DNA of 8,036 nt from UBA10110 sp964354145 (GCA_964354145.1 CAYGXX010000029.1:1-8036); one strand, 5' to 3'; shown: positions 1-5,791, numbered from the stretch's first letter. The notes: generated by a model from the letters alone, not told the origin. A program made the numbers and translations.

Positions 1-1647
1 ATTGATGCGCCGATAGGAGTCTGGACCTTTATGGCTTCCACTCCCATTTCAGGGAATGATCCTAAGGTCGAAACCACTTCCTTCATCGTCAAACCAGCGG
101 GTTCGGTAGGCCCGATTCTCACCGGCTTGGATCCTGATACTGGTATCCGAGGGCACACAGGCGGCTATGATATTGGCATCACCGGCGACAATACTAATTT
201 TGTTTATTCGGGTCCTGCAGCCGGTCTATCTAAAATTACCTTCACTTCAATGAATGAAGGAGGTTCAGTAGACTTGCCAATTGTAACTAGCCCGGCTATA
301 CCAAATGGCTGGGAGCATCTGACGGTGCATTGGGATATTCCAGCGGATGCCAAGCTTGGTTGGTGGGATGTTAAAGTGGTGACTGGTAGCGAAATTGCGG
401 AAATGCCGATAAATAACGGCAAAGATTTCTTAGTAACTACTCCCGATGGTTATTACTTGGATATAGCGGCTGATCCGCCGGGTCCATTAATTCGCAATGG
501 CAGCGATACCTCCGAAATTAAAGCTACTGCCGGTCATGTTGATCCATCAACTGATACCGGCGTGGTTCCGGAAGTAAACAAAGCCACCACTTTTAGCGTA
601 AACGGCGGTGGCAGTCTCGGCACGACAGAAACCACTACCAATGCTTCAGGAGAGGCTACTAGCCTTTACACTACTGACTCCGGGGCAACCACCGCGGTTG
701 CCGATATTCAAGCATCGGTAGTAATAGACGCTGCTAAGACTTTAATCGGGTCTGTCCAAATTACTAGAAATGGTTTGGGTGGTGATGAAGTGGATCTTAC
801 CCGGTCTACTATCTCGGCGGTGACACCGGTTCCGACTTCCACTGATGGCACCGATTATTCTACAGTGACCGTTACCTTGCGCAATAATGCTAATACGCCG
901 TTGAATGGTAAAACAGTTACCCTGTCCACCAGTCGGGGATATGCAGTAGATTTTATTAAGGTGTCTAATTCAAAGCCTACCGACGCTGATGGCAAAGCTG
1001 TTTTTGAGGTCTGGTCCAGCACCCTCGGCGCTACTACGATCAAAGCCACCATTGGGGTGGCAGAACTATCTACGGATGTTGAGTTCGTAACCCCTGGTAG
1101 CGTATCGCAGCGCTTCTTTGCTTTGACGGTGCCTTTCCAAGCCAGAGATTACGAAACCAAAGACAAAGTTTGGGTAATAATTAAACATAACGGGGCAGAA
1201 AAGAATATTGATGAAGAGTACAGGAAAAATTCCCGCAATGCCACGAATCCGGATTTGTTAGCCGATTTGCAGGGAATTAAATTCTATCTGTACACCGGAA
1301 CTAGCGACAGCTATACCGTTTGGGTCAAGGGCAAAAACCATCTGGCAGCGTCCAAGACCACCGTTAAAGCCAGTGATGCTGATGGTACTGGAACAATCAA
1401 TATCAATTTTGACAGTCTTAAGATAGGCGATATCGCGACAGCAGGAGCCGCGGAAATTAGACCAGGCTACCATGATAATACTATCGGCAAGATGTCTGGG
1501 CTTACTTCTACTGAAGATCTTGGTTTACTATATAGCAACTGGTTTAAAACCTTTGATTTAGGCGACTTTACCCAAGACGGCATCATCAACTCAATAGATA
1601 TGTTATATCTCTTCTTAAACTGGGGCGCGGGTGCAGCTTTGCCGTAA
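1..1647 (+). CDS. Secreted multi-domain surface protein, 5'-truncated, with Ig-like/Big_1 domains and C-terminal dockerin-like module
   Basis: The reading frame is open to the left edge, so the gene begins outside the window. The ATG at base 31 is probably internal: it has no ribosome binding site, and the ten codons before it (ending GVWTF) read like an Ig-domain strand. Numbering from that Met, residues about 22-136 form an Ig/IPT-like beta domain. Residues about 145-246 and 254-354 look like Big_1 (invasin-type) Ig domains, each with a Gly/Asp 'DADGKA' or 'NASGEA' turn typical of that family. Residues about 357-460 form another beta-rich domain. The C-terminus resembles a dockerin: a degenerate first half (about 482-504, EDLGLLYSNW helix) and a good second half, with the EF-hand-like loop D512-x-T-x-D516-G-x-x-N-x-x-D523 followed by a matching helix. 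This suggests Ca2+-dependent docking to a cohesin or self-folding. Role inferred: extracellular adhesin or scaffold component. The family is recognised only at domain level and the ligand is unknown. Confidence 0.8.
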   Translation: MDAPIGVWTFMASTPISGNDPKVETTSFIVKPAGSVGPILTGLDPDTGIRGHTGGYDIGITGDNTNFVYSGPAAGLSKITFTSMNEGGSVDLPIVTSPAIPNGWEHLTVHWDIPADAKLGWWDVKVVTGSEIAEMPINNGKDFLVTTPDGYYLDIAADPPGPLIRNGSDTSEIKATAGHVDPSTDTGVVPEVNKATTFSVNGGGSLGTTETTTNASGEATSLYTTDSGATTAVADIQASVVIDAAKTLIGSVQITRNGLGGDEVDLTRSTISAVTPVPTSTDGTDYSTVTVTLRNNANTPLNGKTVTLSTSRGYAVDFIKVSNSKPTDADGKAVFEVWSSTLGATTIKATIGVAELSTDVEFVTPGSVSQRFFALTVPFQARDYETKDKVWVIIKHNGAEKNIDEEYRKNSRNATNPDLLADLQGIKFYLYTGTSDSYTVWVKGKNHLAASKTTVKASDADGTGTININFDSLKIGDIATAGAAEIRPGYHDNTIGKMSGLTSTEDLGLLYSNWFKTFDLGDFTQDGIINSIDMLYLFLNWGAGAALP

Positions 1648-1679
1648 AAATATTGCTGCTAATTTAAACAAAAATAAAA

Positions 1680-1970
1680 ATGTATCGCGAAAATAAACAA
1701 TTTTATCCCTTGCACCCTCTCACTTTTGTGGGGATAGGTTTAGTTTTGTTGATCGGCGTGATAATTTTTCACGATTATATCAATCATCATTCAGCTTTAG
1801 CAACCAGTAATCTTTCTACCGCTTCCCAATCTGTGCCTAAAGAGGTGTTAGGAGAAATTGCTGACAATGGTAAAAACCTATCCAGCCGTACAGTAGAGTT
1901 CCAGCAGGCCGGTAGATCAATCAAACTTCTCTACCAGAGCAGCCCAGATTTCTTTATTACCCAAGATTAA
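1680..1970 (+). CDS. Small single-pass membrane protein, unknown function
   Basis: This is a 96-residue protein that I do not recognise. It has a short polar N-terminus, one strongly hydrophobic segment at about residues 14-31 (LTFVGIGLVLLIGVIIF), then a Ser/Thr- and Asn-rich polar tail of about 65 residues that is probably exposed outside the membrane. There is no cysteine, so it is not a lipoprotein. It starts 32 bp after the stop of the dockerin-containing gene and is probably on the same transcript, which suggests a role at the cell envelope with that protein. No Shine-Dalgarno-like sequence precedes the ATG; the leader is A/T-only over its last 15 bases. Its TAA stop shares the bases TTAA with the stop of the convergent tsaB gene. 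The membrane segment and the operon position make it a plausible real gene, but homology cannot be judged here. Confidence 0.6.
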   Translation: MYRENKQFYPLHPLTFVGIGLVLLIGVIIFHDYINHHSALATSNLSTASQSVPKEVLGEIADNGKNLSSRTVEFQQAGRSIKLLYQSSPDFFITQD

Positions 1971-2383
1971 TGTGGTTTGGAGCGCGTAATATTAGGCTGA
2001 CCTCCATACACCGGCAAAACCTGCCGGAATTTTTTAATTTTGGTGGTTAGCTTCAGTAACTGTTTAATCCGCTCTTTGGTTTCGCCGATAAGATGAGCTT
2101 TGCCGATCACTGGGATTTGTAAGCCATATCCAAAAGCGTTGGCTACACTAATGCCTACCCGAAGCCCCGTGAAAGATCCCGGTCCCAAATTTACTGCCAC
2201 CCATTTAAGTTGTTCTGGTTTAATTTGGTTGGCTTTGAGGAGTTTATCAATATTGGGCAGCAGTTCTTGTGATTGGTTGCGTTCCGACACCCAAGTTTTA
2301 ATTTTGGTTGAGTTCTCTCCCGCCAAACCAATGCCGGTGTTTTCCTCGGTAGTGTCGATCGCCAAGATATATTTTTTGTCCAT
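1967..2383 (-). CDS. tsaB: TsaB, t6A37 tRNA modification complex dimerisation subunit (compact form)
   Basis: TsaB (YeaZ family) is an ASKHA-fold protein that pairs with TsaD and TsaE to transfer threonylcarbamoyl to A37 of ANN-decoding tRNAs in the cytoplasm. Visible hallmarks are the N-terminal LAIDTT strand-turn (residues 7-12), GIGLAG (17-22) and the signature NLGPGSFTGLRVG (65-77), followed by a typical helix ending QIPVIG. At 138 residues it is much shorter than the roughly 220-230 of the E. coli type. The end (LPVYGGQPNI, 123-132) resembles the conserved P-x-Y-x-R-x-P-x-I tail of full-length TsaB, so the loss appears internal, in the second lobe, rather than a simple C-terminal truncation. 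The Arg of that tail is Gly here. The start ATG has no clear ribosome binding site. It lies 126 bp downstream of tsaE, separated by repeats, and is probably the last gene of the minus-strand cluster. Confidence 0.88.
   Translation of the reverse strand: MDKKYILAIDTTEENTGIGLAGENSTKIKTWVSERNQSQELLPNIDKLLKANQIKPEQLKWVAVNLGPGSFTGLRVGISVANAFGYGLQIPVIGKAHLIGETKERIKQLLKLTTKIKKFRQVLPVYGGQPNITRSKPH
2011..2035 (+). terminator. Rho-independent terminator of the plus-strand surface-protein operon, inside the tsaB 3' end
   Basis: A 6-bp GC-rich stem (CCGGCA at 2011-2016 pairing with TGCCGG at 2022-2027, loop AAACC) is followed by AA and a run of six T (2030-2035), then AATTTT. This is the layout of an intrinsic terminator reading rightwards, 40 bp after the stop of the 96-residue membrane protein gene. 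In the other direction the hairpin has no T-run after it. The hairpin lies within the coding sequence of tsaB on the opposite strand. Confidence 0.6.
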
Positions 2384-2393
2384 AGTTTAAGAG

Positions 2394-2463
2394 TATCAAT
2401 TATCAGGTATCAAGTGTCAGGTATCAAGTGTCAGGTGTCAGGTACCAAGTATCAGGTATCAGG
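2394..2463. repeat. Heptanucleotide tandem repeat array, ten units
   Basis: Ten contiguous 7-bp units run without interruption. In order they are TATCAAT, TATCAGG, TATCAAG, TGTCAGG, TATCAAG, TGTCAGG, TGTCAGG, TACCAAG, TATCAGG, TATCAGG. The consensus is T-R-T-C-A-R-G; the third base stays fixed except in one TACCAAG unit. The array fills most of the space between tsaE and tsaB and ends 10 bp from the tsaB start codon. It resembles the short tandemly repeated heptamers known from some cyanobacterial and other bacterial genomes. Seven-base units cannot be a neutral in-frame coding repeat, and no gene runs through here. Confidence 0.9.
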
Positions 2464-2512
2464 TAACCCCACCATCCCTCCCCTTATTTTAAGGGGAGGT
2501 TAGGAGGGGTTA
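2464..2512. repeat. Long imperfect inverted repeat (hairpin) overlapping the tsaE stop codon
   Basis: The core is a perfect 10-bp inverted repeat: CCTCCCCTTA at 2477-2486 and TAAGGGGAGG at 2490-2499, with a TTT loop. An outer arm, TAACCCC at 2464-2470, pairs with GGGGTTA at 2506-2512. Between the two arms are a few mismatches and two extra C-G pairs. The outer right arm contains the TAA stop of tsaE (minus strand). No T-run follows on the minus strand, so it is not a textbook intrinsic terminator. It directly abuts the heptamer array, which suggests a mobile, MITE-like or REP-like insertion, or an mRNA-stabilising hairpin after tsaE. Confidence 0.8.
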
Positions 2513-2926
2513 TTTAATTTGGAATTTACGTTGGTTTCCTTGTCCGGTAATTTTAATCCAAATAACATCTTTCGGCAGGTATTTTTTAATCTTTTCCGCC
2601 CATTCAATTGCCACGATGTTGGTGTTAGCGTTTTCTAAGATCTCCCCAATGAAAAGCGGGTCGGGATCTAACCGATAAACATCATAGTGATAGAGGGAAA
2701 ATTTTTTCTTGGGGATGGGATAAATCTTTTCCAATACAAAGGTCGGGCTGATGACCTTAGTTTTGATTCCCAAACCCTTAGCCAACCCTTGGATAAAAGT
2801 GGTTTTGCCCCCGCCCAAGTCAGATTCAAAAGCGATAATTTGTGGCGGGGCTAATTTTTTACCCAAACTCTCCCCTAATCTCTGAGTTTCCTCTGCGCTA
2901 TGAGTGATATAATTTTGGATAGCCAT
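2510..2926 (-). CDS. tsaE: TsaE, ATPase of the t6A37 tRNA modification complex
   Basis: TsaE (YjeE family) is a small P-loop ATPase that binds TsaB-TsaD and drives turnover of the threonylcarbamoyl-transfer complex. In the 138-residue protein, the P-loop is SDLGGGKTTF (residues 35-44). The family form is GDLGAGKTTF, so the first Gly of GxxxxGKT is Ser35 here, while Lys41 and Thr42 are kept. Other hallmarks are SPTF (60-63, switch region), HYDVYRL (80-86) and the Walker-B-like IEWAEK (107-112). Length is normal for the family. The start lies inside the 3' end of the lamin-tail gene (29-bp overlap), which argues for translation from a shared message; only a weak AAGG lies close before the ATG. 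Next downstream is tsaB, the usual partner, after 126 bp of repeats. Confidence 0.93.
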   Translation of the reverse strand: MAIQNYITHSAEETQRLGESLGKKLAPPQIIAFESDLGGGKTTFIQGLAKGLGIKTKVISPTFVLEKIYPIPKKKFSLYHYDVYRLDPDPLFIGEILENANTNIVAIEWAEKIKKYLPKDVIWIKITGQGNQRKFQIK

Positions 2927-5216
2927 GCCTTTTACTGTAAGGGAGTATTATGGCAGAAAGAAGAGCACTAATCCAGAGGAATATCGGATAGTGCCAATAA
3001 TTCCCCGTGTCGGTAAGGTAAGCATATCCATCTTCATTGATTGAGGCAAAACTAATATCATTTTCTTCTCCCGGAGTGGTCTCATTAGACCAAAACCACC
3101 GGTCATTAGGGGCCAAGACATAGGCATAACCCTGTTTAGCTGAGCCGTCGTAGCTAATCTCGTCAATGAGGTTGTCTTCTCCATCTAGAAGCTGGAGCTC
3201 CTCTCCTCCAGAATTGTTGAGACGGATATGGGTAAGAGGGTATTCCAAAAGCAAGTAATCTTGTGAATCCAGGATTATGGAGGTTATCTCCGCATCTTCT
3301 TCCTCATTCTCGGCGATCATTAGTTCGATTAAATCAAGAGCATTGAGGACGTAAATTTTTCCGCTTGCATCCGTCAGTTTCCAGCCAGTTATATCTACAC
3401 TTTGAGTTCCTGGATTATGCAATTCGATAAATTCACTCTCGCCTGCATTGGGGTTGGGCAGGATCTCGCTAATGATGATTTGTTTGGGGGTACCTAAAGT
3501 CCCGTCGCCGATAGCAGTTTTGGTGCCAGTTGTAGTAATTTCAATCTGGTTGGATTTAATATCATTGATGTTGTAACTGCCTATAATAGTGAAAAAATAT
3601 TTAGTTCCGGCAGTGAGATTTGTGACCAGATATTCGGTTTTTGGAGGCGCGGTTTGCCCAACCCTAAAGCCCAACTGGCCTTTTTTCTCTGACTGGTAGA
3701 TTTTGATGTCGCCAATGGCTCCAGGCAGATTAATTTTCCAGATCAGCATTACTGAATTAGCGGTTAAATCGTCAGATTCCAGTTGAATAGTAATTTCATC
3801 TGGTTGCAGACTGGTTGGGTCGTGGTCTGTTTCACTGATATTGTCCTCTTCTTCGGCTGTGCTCTCGTAAATATTAGCAGCATTAGGCGTCACTCGCCTA
3901 CTCCATTGCCAGTTGCCGTTAATTTTAGAATAGGAATATCCTGCGGTGGCGGTACCGTAATTAGGTGTGCTATCCAGTAAATTCCCATTGGGTTGCAGCA
4001 GGCGGGAGTAATCTCCAGTGTCATTTAGATAAAGGTGGGTTTGAGATTTAGGGAAGATCAAATATTGCTGAGGACCAATGATAATATCAGTCGGAATGGT
4101 ATATTCGGCGGACCCGCCCGGTGATTGGTCATCTAGTTTCCAGCCCTTAAGATTTGCAGGATTATCCCCGGCATTGTATAGCTCAATAAATTCTTCTTCT
4201 CCGCTTGAGGGATGCGGGTATAATTCGTTGATTTTAATATCAGCATCAGTAGTCCAGGTGGATTCATCCTCCTCCTCTGGTTCCAAAATCTCTACGGCCT
4301 GCGGGAGAGTAGCAGTTTGTCCATCGGGGTTAATAATAACTAAGTCCCACTTCCCTGTCTCAGCGCCGTGCAGATCGAATTTAGCCGTATCGATAGAAGT
4401 AGAATTGATTATTTTGATGTCTGTAGCCCAAATGGCTAGATCTCCCTTTTCTAATTTGATCTGGGTAATACCGGTGGTAACAAAATTTTCTCCGATGATC
4501 TCTTCGATCTCCCAGACACTATCCATCTCTGCCTGGTCGGGAATGACCTTACTGATAATAGGAGCGGCTAGCGGTGGCAAAGAATTTTCTGCTCGGGGGG
4601 TTCCTAAATTATTTGCTCCCTCAATAATGTCTAGATTGACTGATGTGGTGGCTTCGTGCCAGCTGCTGGATAACTCCCCGAGTCCATAGGGGGTATTGCG
4701 CTCCATAGCAACAGATAGGGTGGAGCTTCGCCCTCCGCAAAAAGGAGTTTCTCCTCCATCGCCAGCCACATCCACTAATTGTTGATTCGAAGCATATAAA
4801 AAGATTTTTAAATGACTATTGGGTAGAGTGATGTCAGAATCGATATAATCAGGATCAATATTCAATACCGATTCTCCCCCGCTGAAGTGGTAATCCTTGG
4901 CATTGTTAGACACTAGAAAATAGCCCTGCGCCGGGATGAGATGATTTTGCTCAGCAGATATAGTCAACATAGGCGGGGCAATCTCTTGTTGACCGCCAGC
5001 ATCCAAGCGGTTGATTTGCCACCCCGCGATGTCAATCTCTGCGTCAGTGGTGTTTTTAAGTTCAATCCATTCATCGGAAGTGCTCACTGTGCTCCCTGCC
5101 CAAGCCATCTCATTGATAATCACCTCCGGCACTTCCGGTTCTGCTTGGCTGATAACTGGCCATCCAAAATCTAGTAATAAAATTAGCCCTGTTATTAACG
5201 CTCCAATCCTTTTCAT
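2898..5216 (-). CDS. Secreted lamin-tail-domain protein with IPT-like and FN3 domains and C-terminal membrane anchor
   Basis: This 772-residue protein starts with a signal peptide (KR, a hydrophobic core, possible cleavage after SQA at 23-25). The domains in order are: lamin-tail domain (LTD) 1 at about 30-210, with the family signature INE...EWIELKN (34-55); an IPT/TIG-like Ig domain at about 217-311; LTD 2 at about 325-450 (INELYPHP...EFIELYN); an FN3-like domain at about 470-563 (the T-x-Y-L-V-T-N-L-T-A-G-T-K-Y-F-F strand pattern); and LTD 3 at about 578-720 (ISEILPNP...EFIELHN). LTD 3 carries an acidic insertion near 636-643. A final hydrophobic stretch (743-760) followed by SKRHGYPK looks like a membrane anchor with a basic cytoplasmic tail. 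Acidic linkers (314-319, 455-458) separate the domains. LTDs in bacteria are beta-sandwich modules of secreted proteins, often beside nucleases or phosphoesterases; no catalytic domain is seen here. A possible ribosome binding site (AAGGA at 5228-5232) sits 11 bases before the ATG. Role inferred: cell-surface binding or structural protein. Confidence 0.9.
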   Translation of the reverse strand: MKRIGALITGLILLLDFGWPVISQAEPEVPEVIINEMAWAGSTVSTSDEWIELKNTTDAEIDIAGWQINRLDAGGQQEIAPPMLTISAEQNHLIPAQGYFLVSNNAKDYHFSGGESVLNIDPDYIDSDITLPNSHLKIFLYASNQQLVDVAGDGGETPFCGGRSSTLSVAMERNTPYGLGELSSSWHEATTSVNLDIIEGANNLGTPRAENSLPPLAAPIISKVIPDQAEMDSVWEIEEIIGENFVTTGITQIKLEKGDLAIWATDIKIINSTSIDTAKFDLHGAETGKWDLVIINPDGQTATLPQAVEILEPEEEDESTWTTDADIKINELYPHPSSGEEEFIELYNAGDNPANLKGWKLDDQSPGGSAEYTIPTDIIIGPQQYLIFPKSQTHLYLNDTGDYSRLLQPNGNLLDSTPNYGTATAGYSYSKINGNWQWSRRVTPNAANIYESTAEEEDNISETDHDPTSLQPDEITIQLESDDLTANSVMLIWKINLPGAIGDIKIYQSEKKGQLGFRVGQTAPPKTEYLVTNLTAGTKYFFTIIGSYNINDIKSNQIEITTTGTKTAIGDGTLGTPKQIIISEILPNPNAGESEFIELHNPGTQSVDITGWKLTDASGKIYVLNALDLIELMIAENEEEDAEITSIILDSQDYLLLEYPLTHIRLNNSGGEELQLLDGEDNLIDEISYDGSAKQGYAYVLAPNDRWFWSNETTPGEENDISFASINEDGYAYLTDTGNYWHYPIFLWISALLSAIILPYSKRHGYPKLYHS

Positions 5217-5270
5217 AGTTTTCTCTTTCCTTCTCGTTGGCGCAGCCCCACATCCATACGTTTTTATTTA

Positions 5271-5276
5271 GTGTAC
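5271..5276. promoter_or_regulatory. Extra operator half-site next to the intergenic palindrome
   Basis: GTGTAC at 5271-5276 is the inverse of GTACAC at 5284-5289, the left arm of the neighbouring palindrome, with a 7-bp spacer. This gives three copies of the half-site within 39 bp (5271, 5284 and 5304), which could allow cooperative or alternative repressor binding in the leader of the lamin-tail gene. It is a short match and may be chance. Confidence 0.3.
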
Positions 5277-5282
5277 AGGGAT

Positions 5283-5310
5283 AGTACACACGGTATATAC
5301 CGTGTGTACT
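5283..5310. promoter_or_regulatory. Perfect 28-bp palindrome, probable operator for the lamin-tail/tsaE/tsaB genes
   Basis: The 14-base half AGTACACACGGTAT is followed by its exact reverse complement, with TATATA at the centre. It lies just after the stop of the TrpR-like gene and 66 bp before the lamin-tail start codon. A closely related palindrome precedes the TrpR-like gene (23 of 28 positions identical). Recurrence at both sites, and perfect dyad symmetry, fit a homodimeric repressor such as the TrpR-like protein. The central TATATA could also act as a -10 element. As RNA it would form a strong hairpin, but no T-run follows on the minus strand, so a terminator role is less likely. Confidence 0.7.
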
Positions 5311-5314
5311 GTGA

Positions 5315-5749
5315 TTATTTCCCTTTCTTAATACGGTTGGCAAAATATCTTTCCAGCGCATAGTTTTCTGGGTGGCTCCGGTTATCCCTATTATGCAAAC
5401 GGAAGGCACCCAGTAGACTATCCTGTAAAATTTCGTCATGATCCGATAAGCTTTGATTGACCGAGGCAATAGTATTCCGCGAGGCGCGGGTAGCTTGGTA
5501 AATCTGCTCGTATGTCTTTTGCTGGATAATCATCTGGCCGATAATAATTCGGCGGGTAATGTCCACTAGTTCCCTCTTGGTTAATAGAGCATCTAAGAGT
5601 AGCGGCAGTTGATCGCCAGGCGCTTGACTAATTAATTTAGCCAGGATAGATATCTCAGATAAGTCAATGTCGTAATCGTATACTCCTCCCTTGGTGAGAA
5701 TTCGTGACTTAGTCCTGGCTTTCCTTTGTTCTCGTCTGATTGATCTCAT
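5315..5749 (-). CDS. TrpR-like repressor, YerC/YecD family
   Basis: The 144-residue protein is a DNA-binding regulator of the TrpR superfamily. The core at residues 52-101 matches the YerC/YecD pattern: L-L-T-K-R-E-L (55-61), then a helix, then a helix-turn-helix in which KTYEQIYQATRAS (78-90) leads into the recognition helix RNTIASVNQSL. YerC proteins are usually about 100 residues. This one has about 30 extra N-terminal residues, the first 20 with nine Lys/Arg, and a C-terminal extension of about 40. It is flanked by two related 28-bp palindromes, which suggests that it represses itself and the downstream lamin-tail gene. The effector is unknown; the family name does not imply tryptophan binding. 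It is the first gene of the minus-strand cluster and lies 98 bp before the lamin-tail start. The leader is very short if the suggested promoter is right, and only a weak GAGAG precedes the ATG. Confidence 0.85.
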   Translation of the reverse strand: MRSIRREQRKARTKSRILTKGGVYDYDIDLSEISILAKLISQAPGDQLPLLLDALLTKRELVDITRRIIIGQMIIQQKTYEQIYQATRASRNTIASVNQSLSDHDEILQDSLLGAFRLHNRDNRSHPENYALERYFANRIKKGK

Positions 5750-5755
5750 ACTCTC

Positions 5756-5783
5756 AGTCTACACAGTATATACCGTGTAGACT
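5756..5783. promoter_or_regulatory. Near-perfect 28-bp palindrome, probable autoregulatory operator of the TrpR-like gene
   Basis: The outer arms AGTCTACAC and GTGTAGACT surround the centre GTATATAC. Only one base pair of the fourteen breaks the symmetry (A5765 against C5774). It lies 7-34 bp upstream of the TrpR-like start codon and aligns with the palindrome at 5283-5310 at 23 of 28 positions; the differences are at alignment positions 4, 5, 10, 24 and 25, so four of the five are symmetric. Symmetric change in both arms is what selection on a dimer-binding site would give. Confidence 0.7.
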
Positions 5784-5791
5784 ACCATCAA
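5765..5791 (-). promoter_or_regulatory. Possible promoter of the TrpR-like gene, overlapping its operator
   Basis: On the minus strand, TTGATG (5786-5791) and TATACT (5765-5770) resemble sigma70 -35 and -10 boxes, with a 15-bp spacer that is shorter than the usual 17. The -10 box is in the centre of the palindrome, so a bound repressor would block it. Transcription would start about 8 bases before the ATG, giving an almost leaderless message. Confidence 0.4.

Noticed and set aside
1911..1935. Hairpin GGTAGA/TCTACC as terminator of the minus-strand cluster
   Set aside because: A 6-bp stem with a 13-base loop and no T-run on either side; it lies in the 3' end of the 96-residue protein gene.
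2384..2413. Promoter for tsaB from TTGATA in the heptamer array plus TAAACT
   Set aside because: Spacing is acceptable (18 bp), but the transcription start would fall after the tsaB ATG, so it cannot serve this start codon.
4078..4689. 203-codon plus-strand open frame
   Set aside because: It is entirely antisense to the lamin-tail gene, whose domain signatures run through the same bases; Ser-rich composition is typical of a shadow frame.
5283..5310. Perfect palindrome as intrinsic terminator of the TrpR-like gene
   Set aside because: No T-run follows on the minus strand, and the recurrence of the same dyad upstream of the gene favours an operator.
5110..5469. 119-codon minus-strand open frame bridging the TrpR-like and lamin-tail genes
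   Set aside because: It overlaps both well-supported genes in another frame and reads through the 28-bp palindrome; no recognisable domain.
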